DNA of 64,000 nucleotides from Halomonas daqiaonensis (GCF_900109725.1 NZ_FOBC01000006.1:124001-188000), one strand, 5' to 3'. Positions 7,551 through 18,073 are shown, numbered from the stretch's first letter. Program-made: numbers and translations. Notes: a model not told the origin generated them from the letters alone.

Positions 7551-8317
7551 GCGGGCATCTATGGCTGGTGGTGCCCGCCGCGGGGCAGGGACGACGCATG
7601 GGCGCCGACCGTCCCAAGCAGTACCTGCCGCTGGCTGGCCAGCCGGTGCTGGCGCGCACTCTGGCTCGGCTCCACGAGGCCTTCCCTGAGGCCCGTCTCT
7701 GCCTTTGCCTGGACCCGGATGATGGCCACTTCGACCCGGCCTGGGTGCCCTTCGCCGACTGGCGAAGGGCACCCGGCGGGGCCGAGCGGGTCGACTCGGT
7801 GGTCAGTGCCCTGGAGGCCATCGCCCCGGATGCCGCGGAGGACGATCTGGTACTGGTCCACGACGTCGCCCGACCCTGCGTCACCGTCGATGACTTGGTT
7901 CGGCTGCTGTCCGCCATCGCCGACGACCCCGTGGGCGGGCTGCTGGCGGCTCGGGCGGCCGACACCATGAAGCGTGACGACGGTGCCGGGCGGGTGAGGA
8001 CCACCGAGTCCCGCGAGGGCCTCTGGCATGCCTTAACCCCCCAGGGCTTCCGCTACGGCCTGCTGCGCCGCGCCTTGGGTGAGGCGTTGGCGGCGGGCGT
8101 GGCCGTGACTGATGAGGCCTCGGCGGTGGAGGCGGCGGGCCACTCGCCACGGCTGGTCTCCGGACGCCGCGACAACCTCAAGATCACCCATCCCGAGGAC
8201 CTGATCCTGGCCGAATTGGTACTGTCAGCCCAGGAATTGGCCGCCCAGGCCACCTCGAGGATCTACCCCGAGGCCTCCGCGCGGCACGAAGGGAATCTAA
8301 GTAGGGAGTATAAGTAG
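7547..8317 (+). CDS. ispD: 2-C-methyl-D-erythritol 4-phosphate cytidylyltransferase
   Basis: IspD couples CTP to MEP in the non-mevalonate isoprenoid pathway. The nucleotide-binding signature [20 protein letters not shown] lies at about 8-27, and later conserved blocks ([19 protein letters not shown]) are present. The 256-residue length is slightly above the family norm. The start is GTG, overlapping the ftsB stop, with GGAGGA at 7535-7540. It is translationally coupled to ftsB and followed by ispF. Confidence 0.95.
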   Translation: MSGHLWLVVPAAGQGRRMGADRPKQYLPLAGQPVLARTLARLHEAFPEARLCLCLDPDDGHFDPAWVPFADWRRAPGGAERVDSVVSALEAIAPDAAEDDLVLVHDVARPCVTVDDLVRLLSAIADDPVGGLLAARAADTMKRDDGAGRVRTTESREGLWHALTPQGFRYGLLRRALGEALAAGVAVTDEASAVEAAGHSPRLVSGRRDNLKITHPEDLILAELVLSAQELAAQATSRIYPEASARHEGNLSREYK

Positions 8318-8321
8318 GGAG
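8298..8321 (+). repeat. Tandem duplication of a ribosome-binding-like sequence before ispF
   Basis: TAAGTAGGGAG occurs at 8298-8308 and again at 8311-8321 (13-bp period), spanning the ispD stop region. The second copy ends 15 bases before the ispF ATG. It may be a recent slippage duplication. Confidence 0.7.
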
Positions 8322-8336
8322 CATGAGAAGAACATG

Positions 8337-8831
8337 ATGCGAATCGGCCATGGCTTCGATGTCCACCGCTTCGGCGAGGGCGATCACCTGATGATCGGCG
8401 GCGTCACCATTCCCTTCGACCACGGTTTCGTTGCGCATTCCGACGGCGACGTACTGCTGCATGCGCTCTGCGACGCCCTGCTGGGGGCCTGTGCTCTGGG
8501 TGACATCGGCGGTCATTTCCCCGACACCGACCCGGCCTGGGCGGGTGCCGACAGCCGTGCCTTGCTGCGCCATGTCGCTGGGCTGGTGAGCGAGGCTGGC
8601 TACCGAGTGGGCAACCTGGACGCCACCCTGATCGCTCAGGCACCGAAGATGGCGCCCCACGTCGACGCCATGGCTCGACATATCGCCGACGATCTCGGCC
8701 TTTCCCGGGGCGCGGTCAACGTCAAGGCCACCACCAGCGAACGGCTCGGCTTCACCGGCCGCGGCGAGGGCATCGCCGCCGAGGCGGTGGCGCTGCTGGT
8801 GCGTAGCGACGTGGAGTCGGCCGGTGAGTGA
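8337..8831 (+). CDS. ispF: 2-C-methyl-D-erythritol 2,4-cyclodiphosphate synthase
   Basis: IspF cyclises CDP-ME 2-phosphate to MEcPP with release of CMP. The 164-residue protein has the zinc ligands Asp8 and His10 (GFDVHRF) and His42 ([18 protein letters not shown]), at the same numbers as the E. coli enzyme. The ATG at 8337 is preferred to the one at 8334 because homologues begin MRIGHG and GAGAAG (8325-8330) is then 6 bases away. The stop overlaps the truD start. Confidence 0.95.
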   Translation: MRIGHGFDVHRFGEGDHLMIGGVTIPFDHGFVAHSDGDVLLHALCDALLGACALGDIGGHFPDTDPAWAGADSRALLRHVAGLVSEAGYRVGNLDATLIAQAPKMAPHVDAMARHIADDLGLSRGAVNVKATTSERLGFTGRGEGIAAEAVALLVRSDVESAGE

Positions 8832-9939
8832 GGTCGCACCGCAGGGTATCCAGGATGCCATCGACTGGCCGCCGGCCTGGCCACGGGTGCTGGAGAGTGA
8901 GTTCGGCGTGCCGCCGTCGGGCGACTATCGCGCCGTCCCCGAGGACTTCCGCGTCGAGGAGGTCCTCGACTTCGTTCCTGAGGGGGAGGGCGAGCACCTC
9001 TGGCTGTTCATCGAGAAGCGCGACCTGACCACGGCCATGGTGGCCCGTGACCTGGCCCGGCTCTGCGAGGTCTCACCGCGGGTGGTCGGCTATGCAGGCA
9101 TGAAGGACCGTGTCGCCGTGACCCGCCAATGGCTCTCCGTGCAGCTGCCCGGTCGCGAGCCCCCCGAGGGGCTGGTGACGCAACTCGCCGAGCGTGGCAT
9201 CCGGGTGCTCGACCAGGCCCGCCACCCGCGCAAGCTCAAGCGTGGCGTGCACCGGGCCAACCGCTTCCGCCTGCGGATCACCGGGGCAGCCGTGGCCGAC
9301 CCGGCGCTCGAGGCACGCTGGCAGCGCCTCTGCGACGATGGAGTCGCCAACTATTTTGGTCCTCAACGGTTCGGCGCGGACGGGAGGAACCTGCAGCGTG
9401 CCCGGGCCGTGCTGGCCCGCGGCTGGCGCAAGCGCGATGACCGCGAGGGCATGCTGCTCTCGGCGGCCCGCAGCTTCCTGTTCAACGAGCTGCTGGCCGC
9501 TCGGGTCTGCGACCGCAGCTGGGCGACGCCGTTGCCTGGCGAAGTGGTGATGCTCGACGGCAGCGCCAGCCAGTTCGGTGTGGCGCCTGAGGATGCTACC
9601 CAACTCGCCGAGCTTTCCGAGCGGGCCCGGCGGCTCGACCTGCATCCCGCCGGAATACTCTGGGGCGTCGGTGAGTCGCGTGCCGCCGGCGAGGCCCGAG
9701 TCCACGAGGCCGCTCTGGCCGCGCGGTATCCCGGCCTCTGCGGTGGGCTTGAGCAGGCCGGCGTGCGCCTGGCCCGCCGGGCCTTGCGGTTGCGCCTGGG
9801 CGAGCCTCGGCTGACGCGCGGCGACGGTGAATTCTGGCTGGCCTTCAGCCTGCCGCGGGGGGCCTTTGCCACTGCGGTGCTGCGTGAACTGATTTCCCAC
9901 CCCTCTCTCGGGGCCCCTCCCACCGACAGGAGCCTGTGA
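8824..9939 (+). CDS. truD: tRNA pseudouridine(13) synthase TruD
   Basis: The 371-residue enzyme makes pseudouridine 13 in tRNA-Glu. The catalytic Asp95 lies in [15 protein letters not shown], and the TruD-specific insertion domain with NYFGPQRFG is present. It starts at GTG 8824, overlapping the end of ispF by 8 bases. Its stop overlaps the surE ATG. Confidence 0.94.
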   Translation: MSEVAPQGIQDAIDWPPAWPRVLESEFGVPPSGDYRAVPEDFRVEEVLDFVPEGEGEHLWLFIEKRDLTTAMVARDLARLCEVSPRVVGYAGMKDRVAVTRQWLSVQLPGREPPEGLVTQLAERGIRVLDQARHPRKLKRGVHRANRFRLRITGAAVADPALEARWQRLCDDGVANYFGPQRFGADGRNLQRARAVLARGWRKRDDREGMLLSAARSFLFNELLAARVCDRSWATPLPGEVVMLDGSASQFGVAPEDATQLAELSERARRLDLHPAGILWGVGESRAAGEARVHEAALAARYPGLCGGLEQAGVRLARRALRLRLGEPRLTRGDGEFWLAFSLPRGAFATAVLRELISHPSLGAPPTDRSL

Positions 9940-10685
9940 TGCGTCGACTGCTGCTCTCCAATGACGACGGGGTGCATGCCCCGGGACTGCGCGCCCTCCA
10001 TGATGCCCTGCTGCCCCACGCGCGGCTGCGTGTCGTCGCGCCGGATCGCGACAAGAGCGGGGCCAGCAACTCCCTCACGCTGAGTCGGCCGCTGGCCCTC
10101 TCTTCGCTCGATAACGGCTTCTACAGCGTCGATGGTACCCCTGCGGATTGCGTCTACCTCGGGGTCAATGGCGTCTGGGACGAGCGGCCCGACCTGGTGA
10201 TCTCGGGCATCAACCATGGTGGCAACCTCGGCGACGACGTGCTCTACTCCGGCACCGTGGCCGCCGCCATGGAGGGGCGTAACCTGGGCATGGCGGCCAT
10301 TGCCATGTCGCTGGTGGGCTCGCACTATTTCGAGACTGCCGGACGGGTGGCGGCGAGCCTGGTCGGGGCGGCCGACCAGCTTTCGCTGCCGCCGCGCAGC
10401 CTGCTCAACGTCAACGTGCCGGACCTGCCGTGGAGCGAGATCCAGGGCTTTCGGGTCACCCGGATGGGCTATCGCGGCCCGGCAGCCCGCCCTCTGGAGG
10501 TTCGGGATCCTCGGGGACGCTTGCGCTACTGGATTGCCGCCGTGGGCGAGAACGCCGACGATGGGCCGGACACCGACTTCGCCGCCATCGAGGCGGGCTA
10601 TGTTTCCATCACGCCACTGCAGACCGACCTGACACGGCATGCAGCGCGCGACGACGTTCAGGACTGGCTGGATGCACTCACCTGA
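9939..10685 (+). CDS. surE: 5'/3'-nucleotidase SurE
   Basis: SurE is a metal-dependent nucleoside monophosphate phosphatase and exopolyphosphatase linked to stationary-phase survival. Its metal-site motif [13 protein letters not shown] holds Asp9 and Asp10, and [20 protein letters not shown] follows. The protein has 248 residues. The ATG at 9939 overlaps the truD stop and has AGGAG at 9928-9932; the GTG at 9936 is the alternative. The gene continues the truD-surE-pcm-nlpD-rpoS order. Confidence 0.95.
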   Translation: MRRLLLSNDDGVHAPGLRALHDALLPHARLRVVAPDRDKSGASNSLTLSRPLALSSLDNGFYSVDGTPADCVYLGVNGVWDERPDLVISGINHGGNLGDDVLYSGTVAAAMEGRNLGMAAIAMSLVGSHYFETAGRVAASLVGAADQLSLPPRSLLNVNVPDLPWSEIQGFRVTRMGYRGPAARPLEVRDPRGRLRYWIAAVGENADDGPDTDFAAIEAGYVSITPLQTDLTRHAARDDVQDWLDALT

Positions 10686-11340
10686 TCTGCTGCGCGGTGT
10701 CGGCATGACATCGCAGCGCACCCGGGACCGCATGGTGGGCCGCCTGGCCGATCAGGGAATCCTCGACCCACGGGTCCTGGAGGTGATGGCTCGGGAGCCG
10801 CGTCATCTCTTCCTCGATGAGGCCCTGGCGCATCGTGCCTACGAGGATACCTCGCTGCCCATCGGCCATGGCCAGACCCTCTCCCAGCCCTGGATGGTGG
10901 CGCGGATGACTGAGCTGGTGATCCAGGAGGCGCCCTCCCGGGTGCTGGAGGTCGGTACCGGTTCGGGCTACCAGACCCTGGTGCTGTCACGGCTGGTCCA
11001 GGAACTCTGGTCGGTGGAACGGATCAATGCCCTGCATCGCCGCGCCGGAGGCCGCCTGCGACTGCTCGAGGTCCGCAATACCCGGCTGCGCCTCGCCGAC
11101 GGCGGCCATGGCTGGCAGGAAGAGGCGCCCTTCGATGTCATCCTGCTGACCGCCTGTGCCAGCGAGCTGCCTACGCCGCTGCTTGCCCAGCTTGGCGAAG
11201 GAGGCGTGTTGATCACGCCGCTGGCTGAGCCGGATGGCCAACAATGGCTGACCCGTGTGCGCCGCAGCGGTGATGGCTTCGAGACACAGCGGCTGGAGGC
11301 GGTACGGTTCGTGCCGCTGCTGGAAGGCGTCATTCGTTGA
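10672..11340 (+). CDS. pcm: Protein-L-isoaspartate O-methyltransferase
   Basis: Pcm methylates isoaspartyl residues with S-adenosylmethionine to repair damaged proteins. The SAM-binding motif [12 protein letters not shown], the substrate-side motif [18 protein letters not shown] and a C-terminal VRFVPL block are present. The start is uncertain: ATG 10672 overlaps the surE end by 14 bases and has CAGGA upstream, while ATG 10705 would fit the E. coli length better. The product is 222 residues from 10672. Confidence 0.93.
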   Translation: MHSPDLLRGVGMTSQRTRDRMVGRLADQGILDPRVLEVMAREPRHLFLDEALAHRAYEDTSLPIGHGQTLSQPWMVARMTELVIQEAPSRVLEVGTGSGYQTLVLSRLVQELWSVERINALHRRAGGRLRLLEVRNTRLRLADGGHGWQEEAPFDVILLTACASELPTPLLAQLGEGGVLITPLAEPDGQQWLTRVRRSGDGFETQRLEAVRFVPLLEGVIR

Positions 11341-11353
11341 AAGGAGTCAGCTG

Positions 11354-12325
11354 TTGAAGCGTCATCTCGGTATCTTCCTCAAGGGCGCCGGCATGGGGGC
11401 CGCCGATGCAGTGCCCGGCGTGTCCGGCGGTACCATCGCCTTCGTCACCGGCATCTACGAGGAGCTGATCCATAGCATCAAGCAGTTCGGCCCCAGCGCC
11501 TTCGTCGCCTGGCGACGCGGTGGCCTGCCACTCCTGGCGACGCATCTCAACCTGACCTTCGTGCTGCCGCTGCTGGCCGGCATCGCCCTCAGCCTGGTCA
11601 GCGTGGCCCATCTCGTCGTCTGGCTGATGGACGATTTCCCCCAGCTGCTCGATGGCTTCTTCTTCGGCCTGGTGGCTGCCTCGGCCCTTGTCGTCAGCCG
11701 CCACCCGGCCGACTGGAAATGGTGGCACCTGCTGCCGCTCGTCGCCGGCCTGTTGCTTGCCCACGGCCTGCCGTCGCTGATGCCACTGGTCACCCAGCTC
11801 GGCAGTCCGGATCTGGTGCTGGTGGTAGGGGGGGCCATTGCCATCAGTGCCCTGCTGCTGCCCGGCGTGTCGGGAAGCTTCCTGCTGCTGACCATGGGCC
11901 TCTATGGCACGGTGATGCAGGGCATCCGTGGCTTCGACCTGGGACTGATCGGACTGTTCGGAGTGGGCTGCCTGATCGGCCTGTTCGGTTTCTCGCGGCT
12001 GCTCTCCTGGCTGCTGCGCCACCATCACACCGCGACCCTGCAGTTGCTGGTCGGCTTCATCATCGGTTCGCTGCCGGTACTCTGGCCATGGCGTGAACTG
12101 GTACGCTACCAGCTGGGTTCCGAGGGCCAGATGATCCCTCTCGACTACCGTTACCTGACCCCGGCCGACTTCGCCGAGCTGACCGGCGACCCTGCCCGGC
12201 TGCCGGCGGTGGTTGCCCTGATGCTGGCCGGTGCGGCCCTGGTGCTATTGATCAGTCGGGCCAACCGGCCCGCGACATCCGGTAACCGACAAGGTGCTGA
12301 CAAGGAGAAAGGCTCCGATGCGTAA
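11354..12325 (+). CDS. DUF368 polytopic membrane protein
   Basis: This 323-residue protein of the DUF368 family has an N-terminal signature GAGMGAADAVPGVSGGTIAFVTGIYEEL (split here as two motifs around the PGVSGG core) and about eight membrane segments. Members have been linked to polyprenyl-phosphate flipping across the inner membrane, but I would not fix the role here. No ATG fits; TTG at 11354 is chosen because AAGGAG (11341-11346) lies 7 bases upstream. It sits between pcm and nlpD. Confidence 0.82.
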   Translation: MKRHLGIFLKGAGMGAADAVPGVSGGTIAFVTGIYEELIHSIKQFGPSAFVAWRRGGLPLLATHLNLTFVLPLLAGIALSLVSVAHLVVWLMDDFPQLLDGFFFGLVAASALVVSRHPADWKWWHLLPLVAGLLLAHGLPSLMPLVTQLGSPDLVLVVGGAIAISALLLPGVSGSFLLLTMGLYGTVMQGIRGFDLGLIGLFGVGCLIGLFGFSRLLSWLLRHHHTATLQLLVGFIIGSLPVLWPWRELVRYQLGSEGQMIPLDYRYLTPADFAELTGDPARLPAVVALMLAGAALVLLISRANRPATSGNRQGADKEKGSDA

Positions 12326-13511
12326 GGTATTTCTTATTTCCGGCCTGGCCCTGGCGTTGGCCGGCTGTGCCGCCCAGCAGGGCGAGAGAGCACCGGTCCA
12401 TGTCCGCGACCTGTCGGCCAGTCGGGCCGACACGACGCCTGCCGAATACACCGTGGAAGCCGGCGATACGCTCTACGGCATCGCCTGGCGCCATGACATG
12501 GACTACCGTGACCTGGCCCGCCTCAACCGCATTGGCCCTCCCTACCGCATCGAGCCCGGTCAGCGACTGGTGCTGGGCGGCGAGGGAAGGGCCACCGCGG
12601 CCTCCGGCCAGGACCTCGATGATGGCGAATCTCGCGGCCGTGAGGTCGTGGCCACCGGTCTCGGGGGCGAGCCGTCAGGAAGCGACGAGGAACTCGACTG
12701 GCTGATGCCCGACGAGAGTGCCATCGAACGCAACCGTCGCCTCTCGGCCGAACGCCGTGAGGGGGATGACTCACCTGAGGAGTCCAGCCAAGCGGCCATG
12801 GCCAGCGAAGCATCGACCGAAGGCGCTGACGAAGGGCCGGGACCGGTCTACAGCTACGACAGCCCGGGAGCGGACGGCAACCTGAGCGAGCGCGATCTGG
12901 CCGAACGGCGTGAACTGGCATCGCGAGCGGAAGAGGAGCAGGCCGCTGGCGCGGCGGCGGAAAGCGACACCGAAACGCCAGATGCGCCCGACGCCGCGGC
13001 CGAGGACGAGGCGGCACAGGTCGCCCGGGCGTCGTCGGAGAGAGACGACGAGGGCGATGCTAGCGCCGATGCGGGCACCTCGGTGGCCGGTGAGCCGGCG
13101 TCCGAGCAGCGCTCCGGTCGCAGCTACACCCCGGTGGATGAGGTCCCCTGGCAGTGGCCCGTAGAGGGAGATGTGGTCGGTCAGTTCGGCGAGGGGGGCA
13201 GCATCACCGCCGGCATTGATATCGCTGGTCAAAAGGGGCAACCTGTCAAGGCAGCCGGCCCGGGAATCGTGGTCTATGCAGGCAGCGGCGTCAGGGGCTA
13301 CGGCAACCTGATCCTGCTCAAGCACAACGATCAGTTCCTGAGTGCCTATGCCCACAACGACACCCTGAACGTCAAGGAGAACGATGTGGTCGAGGCCGGA
13401 GAGGTCATCGCCACCATGGGTGACAGCGATGCCGAGGACGTGAGGCTGCACTTCGAGGTGCGCAAGGACGGCCAGCCTGAGAATCCCCTCGAGTTCCTGC
13501 CGACCCGCTGA
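12318..13511 (+). CDS. nlpD: NlpD-like lipoprotein, LysM plus degenerate LytM domain
   Basis: The 397-residue product has a lipoprotein signal with LAGC lipobox (Cys17). A LysM peptidoglycan-binding domain (about 44-88) and a long acidic low-complexity linker (about 95-285) follow, then a C-terminal M23/LytM domain. The catalytic HxxxD metal motif is replaced by TAGIDIAG, although YAHND and LHFEV remain. It is therefore probably inactive as a peptidase and, like E. coli NlpD, an activator of a cell-wall amidase at division. The start has AAGGAG at 12303-12308 or nearby. It directly precedes rpoS, the canonical arrangement. Confidence 0.88.
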   Translation: MRKVFLISGLALALAGCAAQQGERAPVHVRDLSASRADTTPAEYTVEAGDTLYGIAWRHDMDYRDLARLNRIGPPYRIEPGQRLVLGGEGRATAASGQDLDDGESRGREVVATGLGGEPSGSDEELDWLMPDESAIERNRRLSAERREGDDSPEESSQAAMASEASTEGADEGPGPVYSYDSPGADGNLSERDLAERRELASRAEEEQAAGAAAESDTETPDAPDAAAEDEAAQVARASSERDDEGDASADAGTSVAGEPASEQRSGRSYTPVDEVPWQWPVEGDVVGQFGEGGSITAGIDIAGQKGQPVKAAGPGIVVYAGSGVRGYGNLILLKHNDQFLSAYAHNDTLNVKENDVVEAGEVIATMGDSDAEDVRLHFEVRKDGQPENPLEFLPTR

Positions 13512-13633
13512 CCCTGATGGTCGGCCAACCTCCACTGCAAGATGAACGGGATACCACACAAAAATAACATCACGCGTCGAACGTCCGGTCACGGACCCAC
13601 GGCGCCCGGTCGCAACCATGGGGTAGCTATTCG

Positions 13634-14638
13634 ATGAGCATGCTTGAACGGGATCTTCAGGATGTGAATCTGGCATCCGCCGACGAGGCGGACGAAGACG
13701 CCGTCGAGGTCGGAGAGGAGCGCGATGATATCGAGGACGAGGAGGTGGTTGGCGACGAGGAAGCCTTCGAGAAGGCGCTGAGTCGCGAGGATCGCCATCA
13801 ACGTCACAGCCTCGATGCCACCCAGATCTATCTCAATGAGATCGGTTTTTCCCCGCTGCTGACGCCGGAGGAAGAGGTCTACTACGGCCGCCTGGCGCGC
13901 AAGGGGGACCCGCTGGGCCGCTCGCGGATGATCGAGTCGAACCTGCGTCTGGTGGTGAAGATCGCCCGGCGCTATCTCAACCGGGGCCTCACCCTGCTCG
14001 ACCTGATCGAGGAGGGCAATCTGGGCCTGATCCGCGCGGTGGAGAAGTTCGATCCCGAGCGTGGTTTCCGCTTCTCTACCTACGCCACCTGGTGGATCCG
14101 CCAGACCATCGAGCGGGCGCTGATGAACCAGACCCGCACCATCCGCCTGCCGATCCACGTGGTCAAGGAACTCAACATCTATCTGCGGGCGGCCCGTGAG
14201 CTGACCCAGAAGCTGGATCACGAAGCCACGGCCGAAGAGATCGCCGACTATCTCGATAAGCCGGTGGAGACCGTCAAGAAGATGATGGGCCTCAACGAGC
14301 GCGTCTCCTCCGTTGACTATCCGATGGGCAGCGAGAGCGACAAGCCGCTGATCGAGACCCTGGCCGACGACAATGACCAGGGCCCCGAGTCCACTCTGGT
14401 GGATGGCGACGTGCGCCAGCATGTCGACGACTGGCTCGCCGAACTCACCGAGAAGCAGATGGAGGTGGTGGTGCGCCGCTTCGGCCTGCGCGGCCACGAG
14501 GCCGCGACCCTTGAGCAGGTCGGTGAGGAGATCGGCCTGACGCGCGAACGGGTCCGTCAGATTCAGGTAGAAGCGCTCAAGAAGCTGCGTCGAATGCTCG
14601 ACAAGCAGGGCCTCTCGCTGGATGCCATCTTCGAGTGA
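13634..14638 (+). CDS. rpoS: RNA polymerase sigma factor RpoS
   Basis: This stationary-phase and general stress sigma factor has 334 residues. An acidic N-terminus (1-50) precedes region 1.2 ([21 protein letters not shown]), region 2 ([35 protein letters not shown], of which the WWIRQ core is diagnostic), region 3 and region 4 with its HTH ([19 protein letters not shown]). The gap to nlpD is 122 bp; in other gammaproteobacteria the main rpoS promoter lies inside nlpD. Confidence 0.96.
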   Translation: MSMLERDLQDVNLASADEADEDAVEVGEERDDIEDEEVVGDEEAFEKALSREDRHQRHSLDATQIYLNEIGFSPLLTPEEEVYYGRLARKGDPLGRSRMIESNLRLVVKIARRYLNRGLTLLDLIEEGNLGLIRAVEKFDPERGFRFSTYATWWIRQTIERALMNQTRTIRLPIHVVKELNIYLRAARELTQKLDHEATAEEIADYLDKPVETVKKMMGLNERVSSVDYPMGSESDKPLIETLADDNDQGPESTLVDGDVRQHVDDWLAELTEKQMEVVVRRFGLRGHEAATLEQVGEEIGLTRERVRQIQVEALKKLRRMLDKQGLSLDAIFE

Positions 14639-14643
14639 CGTCC

Positions 14644-14666
14644 GTGCCGGAGGGGACCTCCGGCAC
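14644..14666 (+). terminator. Terminator-like hairpin after rpoS
   Basis: A perfect 10-bp stem (14644-14653 with 14657-14666) has a GGA loop and lies 5 bases past the rpoS stop. No T-tract follows, so it may act as an mRNA-stabilising end or a weak terminator. Confidence 0.55.
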
Positions 14667-14704
14667 CCGCACGCCACTGCCAATGCCTTCAGGATTCCCC
14701 GACC

Positions 14705-15820
14705 ATGGCTCGGCCGCTGATTGCCGACATCGACCTCGACGCCCTGCGTCAAAACTATCGCCTGGCCCGTGACCAGGCCCCCCACAGTCGCGCCATCGCC
14801 GTGATCAAGGCCGATGCCTACGGCCATGGTGCCGTGGCCTGTGCCCGGGCACTTCAGGATATGGCACCGGCGTTTGCCGTGGCCTGCCTCGAGGAGGCAC
14901 AGATCCTGCGCGAAGGGGGTATCACGGCACCCATTATGCTGCTCGAGGGCATCTTCGAGGTCACCGAACTCGAGCGGGTCGAGGCGCTGGGGCTGTGGAT
15001 CACGGTACACACCGACTGGCAACTGGAGGCGCTGCTCGCCTATCGTCCCGTGCGCCCCATTCCGGTTTGGGTCAAGGTGGACTCGGGCATGCATCGGCTG
15101 GGGTTTTCGCCGGAGCAGGCCGAGGCGGTCTGGGCGTGTCTCGCCGCGGCGACCGACCGCGCCTGCGACCTGCACCTGATGAGCCACTTCGCCACCGCCG
15201 ATGCCTTGGAGCCCGGCTACTTCCGGCGCCAGCTCGAACTACTCGACGACCTGGCTGTACGGCTCGAGGCCCCCACCTGCTTCGCCAACTCGCCAGCCAC
15301 CCTGGCCTGGCCCGAGGCGCACGGCGCCTGGAACCGCCCCGGGGTGATGCTCTATGGCAGCGACCCGCTGGAGGCCTCCAACGAGGCCAGCCGTCGGCTG
15401 GCGCCGGTGATGACTCTGCGCTCGGCAATCATCGCCGTGCGCGAGATCGCCAGGGGTGAACCGGTGGGTTATGCCGGACGCTGGAAGGCCCCACGGCCTT
15501 CGCGGATCGGCGTGGTCGCCTGCGGCTATGGTGACGGCTACGACCGACATGCGGTCGACGGTACTCCGGTGCTGGTCAACGGACAACGCACGACCATCGC
15601 CGGCAAGGTCTCCATGGACATGCTGACGGTAGATATTACCGACATCCCCGAGGCCGACATCGGTAGTGAGGTAGTGCTCTGGGGACGTGCCGCAAACGGT
15701 GCGCTGCTGTCGGTGGACGAGGTGGGCCGCCATTGCGACACCATCAGCTATACCCTGCTCACCGGGGTGCTGCCGAGGGTACCCAGGCGTTATCATCAAG
15801 CGGGGATTACCCCCCAATGA
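14705..15820 (+). CDS. alr: Alanine racemase
   Basis: This PLP enzyme interconverts L- and D-alanine for peptidoglycan. Its 371 residues include the PLP lysine at 35 (AVIKADAYGHG), the acidic/tyrosine site in VVACGYGDGYDRH near 262, and a C-terminal GKVSMDMLTVD block. The ATG follows a GC-rich leader with no strong Shine-Dalgarno. Its stop overlaps the start of the acyltransferase gene (ATGA), so the two are coupled. Confidence 0.94.
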   Translation: MARPLIADIDLDALRQNYRLARDQAPHSRAIAVIKADAYGHGAVACARALQDMAPAFAVACLEEAQILREGGITAPIMLLEGIFEVTELERVEALGLWITVHTDWQLEALLAYRPVRPIPVWVKVDSGMHRLGFSPEQAEAVWACLAAATDRACDLHLMSHFATADALEPGYFRRQLELLDDLAVRLEAPTCFANSPATLAWPEAHGAWNRPGVMLYGSDPLEASNEASRRLAPVMTLRSAIIAVREIARGEPVGYAGRWKAPRPSRIGVVACGYGDGYDRHAVDGTPVLVNGQRTTIAGKVSMDMLTVDITDIPEADIGSEVVLWGRAANGALLSVDEVGRHCDTISYTLLTGVLPRVPRRYHQAGITPQ

Positions 15821-16719
15821 GCCAGCGCAACTTCGCCCACCCGCGCCATTGGCCCACCTGGCTGGCCATCGGCGCCATGCATGTCGTTGCCTGGCTGCCC
15901 TGGCGGCCGAAGCTTTGGGTCGGCCGGGCGATTGGCCTTGCTGCCTGGCGCGTTGCCAAGCGCCGTCGCCATATCACCGAGACCAATATCCGCCTCTGCT
16001 TCCCGGAATTGGACGAGGCGGCGCAGTCGCGGCTGGTGCGCGATACCTTTGTCGCCAACGGCATCGGCATCGTCGAGACCGCTACCGGCTGGTGCCGTGA
16101 CCCCGAGCATCTGCGCCACCGCGTCACATTCCTGGGGCAGGCGCACAGGGCCAGGTTGGAGGTCGAGGGCAGGGGGGCGCTGATCCTCGGGGTGCACTTC
16201 TCGACCCTGGATCTGGGGGCCGCGCTGCATGCGCTCTACTTCCGCGCCGACGCCGTCCAGCGCCCCCATGACAACCCGCTCTTCGATCGTTTCATGGGGC
16301 GCGCCCGGGCACCCTATTTCGATGCGGTCCTCGACCGTTACGACCTGCGCGGCGTGGTCCGACGGATCAAGGCCGGCCATGCGGTCTGGTACTCCCCTGA
16401 CCAGGACTTTGGCCGCGATGCCAGCGTCTTTGCCCCCTTCTTCGGCATCCCGGCGGCCACGGTCCGGATGACCTCGCGTATCGCACGCATGACCGGCGCG
16501 CCGGTGATCCCGCTGATCTTCCACCGCAATCCCGATGACCGCACCTATACCCTGGAGTATCTGCCGCCGCTGGAGAACTTCCCCAGCGGCGATGAGGCGG
16601 CCGATGCCGCCCGCGTCAACGCCGTGATCGAGGCAGCGATACGCCGTCATCCCGAGCAGTATCTTTGGCTGCACCGACGTTTCAAGACCCGGCCGGCGGG
16701 CGAGCCCAAGCTTTACTGA
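15817..16719 (+). CDS. LpxL/HtrB-family lipid A acyltransferase
   Basis: The protein has 300 residues and one N-terminal membrane segment (about 12-30). The acyltransferase HX4D motif is HFSTLD (127-132), and the conserved GRARAPYF and SPDQDFGRDASVF blocks follow. It adds a secondary acyl chain to the lipid A precursor at the inner membrane. The ATG at 15817 overlaps the alr TGA. LpxL and LpxM cannot be told apart here, so no symbol is given. Confidence 0.88.
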   Translation: MSQRNFAHPRHWPTWLAIGAMHVVAWLPWRPKLWVGRAIGLAAWRVAKRRRHITETNIRLCFPELDEAAQSRLVRDTFVANGIGIVETATGWCRDPEHLRHRVTFLGQAHRARLEVEGRGALILGVHFSTLDLGAALHALYFRADAVQRPHDNPLFDRFMGRARAPYFDAVLDRYDLRGVVRRIKAGHAVWYSPDQDFGRDASVFAPFFGIPAATVRMTSRIARMTGAPVIPLIFHRNPDDRTYTLEYLPPLENFPSGDEAADAARVNAVIEAAIRRHPEQYLWLHRRFKTRPAGEPKLY

Positions 16720-16735
16720 CGCCGTTGGGCAGAAG

Positions 16736-18073
16736 TCAGGTGTCCTGCCGGCCGGGCAGGACACGCGGGAGGGTCAGCCGATGGATGCCGTCGTCCAGGC
16801 GTGCCGAGACAAAGCGCCGGTCCAGCGGGTGGTCTGCCGCTTGGGACAGCGTCTCCACCACTCGGTCGGCATGGGCCTGAAGAGTTTCGAGATCCTTTTC
16901 CTCGGCGAACAGCGAAAGGGTCTTCAGGGCCTTGAGTACGCCCAGGCCGATGCTCAGATCCTCCCTTCCGTAGCGCAGGATGGGCTGGAAGAGCCGATAG
17001 AGCAGGCTCTCGAAATCCTCCACCTTCCAGGTCAGCCGACAGGTCCCGTCCCGGTCGAAGAGTGAATTGCAGGGTTGCCACTCGAGGCGCCGGCCCAGCA
17101 GGTCGGTCAGACGATGCAGGCACAGCCGTGCGGTGCCGGGGTCGTTGATGCCCGGCGAGAGCGCTTTCACGGCCACTTCCATCAGCTGGGTCAAGCCGAA
17201 CACATGATGCTCTGTGATCGACTCCCCTTCCACATAGGTCAGGGTGGCACGAACCTCGTCGCACCAGCTCGCCTCTGGGGGCGACGCTGCCTCCAGCGAG
17301 AGGATCGGCAGCCCCTTCACCACATAGTCCCCGAAGCGGAAGTGAAGGTGCACGACACCGTCGACTCGGTGCGCCAACGCGGCCAGTGCGCTGAGGTCGG
17401 CATTCTGCAGGTAGCCGGCCCTTCGGGCATGCACGGGGTAGTGGCGATGACCTGATGACGCGGCGACGGCCAGGATACGCCACTCCTGCCCTTGCTGTTG
17501 TGACTGCAGCACTTGCATGGAGGCTAGCGTGGACTGGTGCAGGTCGGTGACCACGGCGTCGATCTGGATCGACTGGGAGGCCTTGTGGATGAAGTAGACG
17601 AAGAGTGCCAGGCAGTGAATCACCATGGCGCAGGCCAGGTAGATCGCCAGCGATCGCCAGGTCGCCTGACCGTCGGCGACATTCGGAACCATCATCAGCA
17701 TCAGGATGAAGAGAATGGTCCCCAGGTAGTGGCCCAGCACCCACTGGTGAGGACGCTCCGAGATAAGGCCGAACACCAGCTTGTGGGAAAACTGCCCGCC
17801 GGCCTGCGAGAGCACCGACATCACCATGGAAAAGCTGAAGACCATCAGCGAGATCATGCCGCCGAGCAGGGCGACGAGCAGCGGAAGGGTGTCCTCAGGC
17901 GCCTCGAGGCCCAGCATTGTCAGCAGTGTCGGCAGTCGGTCGTCGGAGATCGGCAGGAGCAGTGCGATGAGGCTCAGAAAGGCGTAGGCCAACGCCAGCA
18001 GGGAGGGCAGGTAGGCGATGCTCTGCCGATAAGCCTTGAGCAGGTGGATCGGCCAGGAAAGGAAGGCGCGCAT
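16736..18073 (-). CDS. DUF2254 family membrane protein
   Basis: This 445-residue protein has four membrane segments in the first 170 residues (about 17-40, 62-88, 110-128, 140-160) and a large soluble C-terminal half. The N-terminal membrane region and the motif FSPGINDPGTA-like stretch (ALSPGINDPGTARLCL) identify the DUF2254 family, whose function is unknown. It lies convergent with the acyltransferase gene, their stops only 16 bases apart, and downstream of ettA with a terminator between. Confidence 0.82.
   Translation of the reverse strand: MRAFLSWPIHLLKAYRQSIAYLPSLLALAYAFLSLIALLLPISDDRLPTLLTMLGLEAPEDTLPLLVALLGGMISLMVFSFSMVMSVLSQAGGQFSHKLVFGLISERPHQWVLGHYLGTILFILMLMMVPNVADGQATWRSLAIYLACAMVIHCLALFVYFIHKASQSIQIDAVVTDLHQSTLASMQVLQSQQQGQEWRILAVAASSGHRHYPVHARRAGYLQNADLSALAALAHRVDGVVHLHFRFGDYVVKGLPILSLEAASPPEASWCDEVRATLTYVEGESITEHHVFGLTQLMEVAVKALSPGINDPGTARLCLHRLTDLLGRRLEWQPCNSLFDRDGTCRLTWKVEDFESLLYRLFQPILRYGREDLSIGLGVLKALKTLSLFAEEKDLETLQAHADRVVETLSQAADHPLDRRFVSARLDDGIHRLTLPRVLPGRQDT

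Noticed and set aside
13589-15187. 532-codon minus-strand reading frame opposite rpoS and alr
   Set aside because: Long antisense frames are common at this GC content; it has no family signature and both plus-strand genes are certain.
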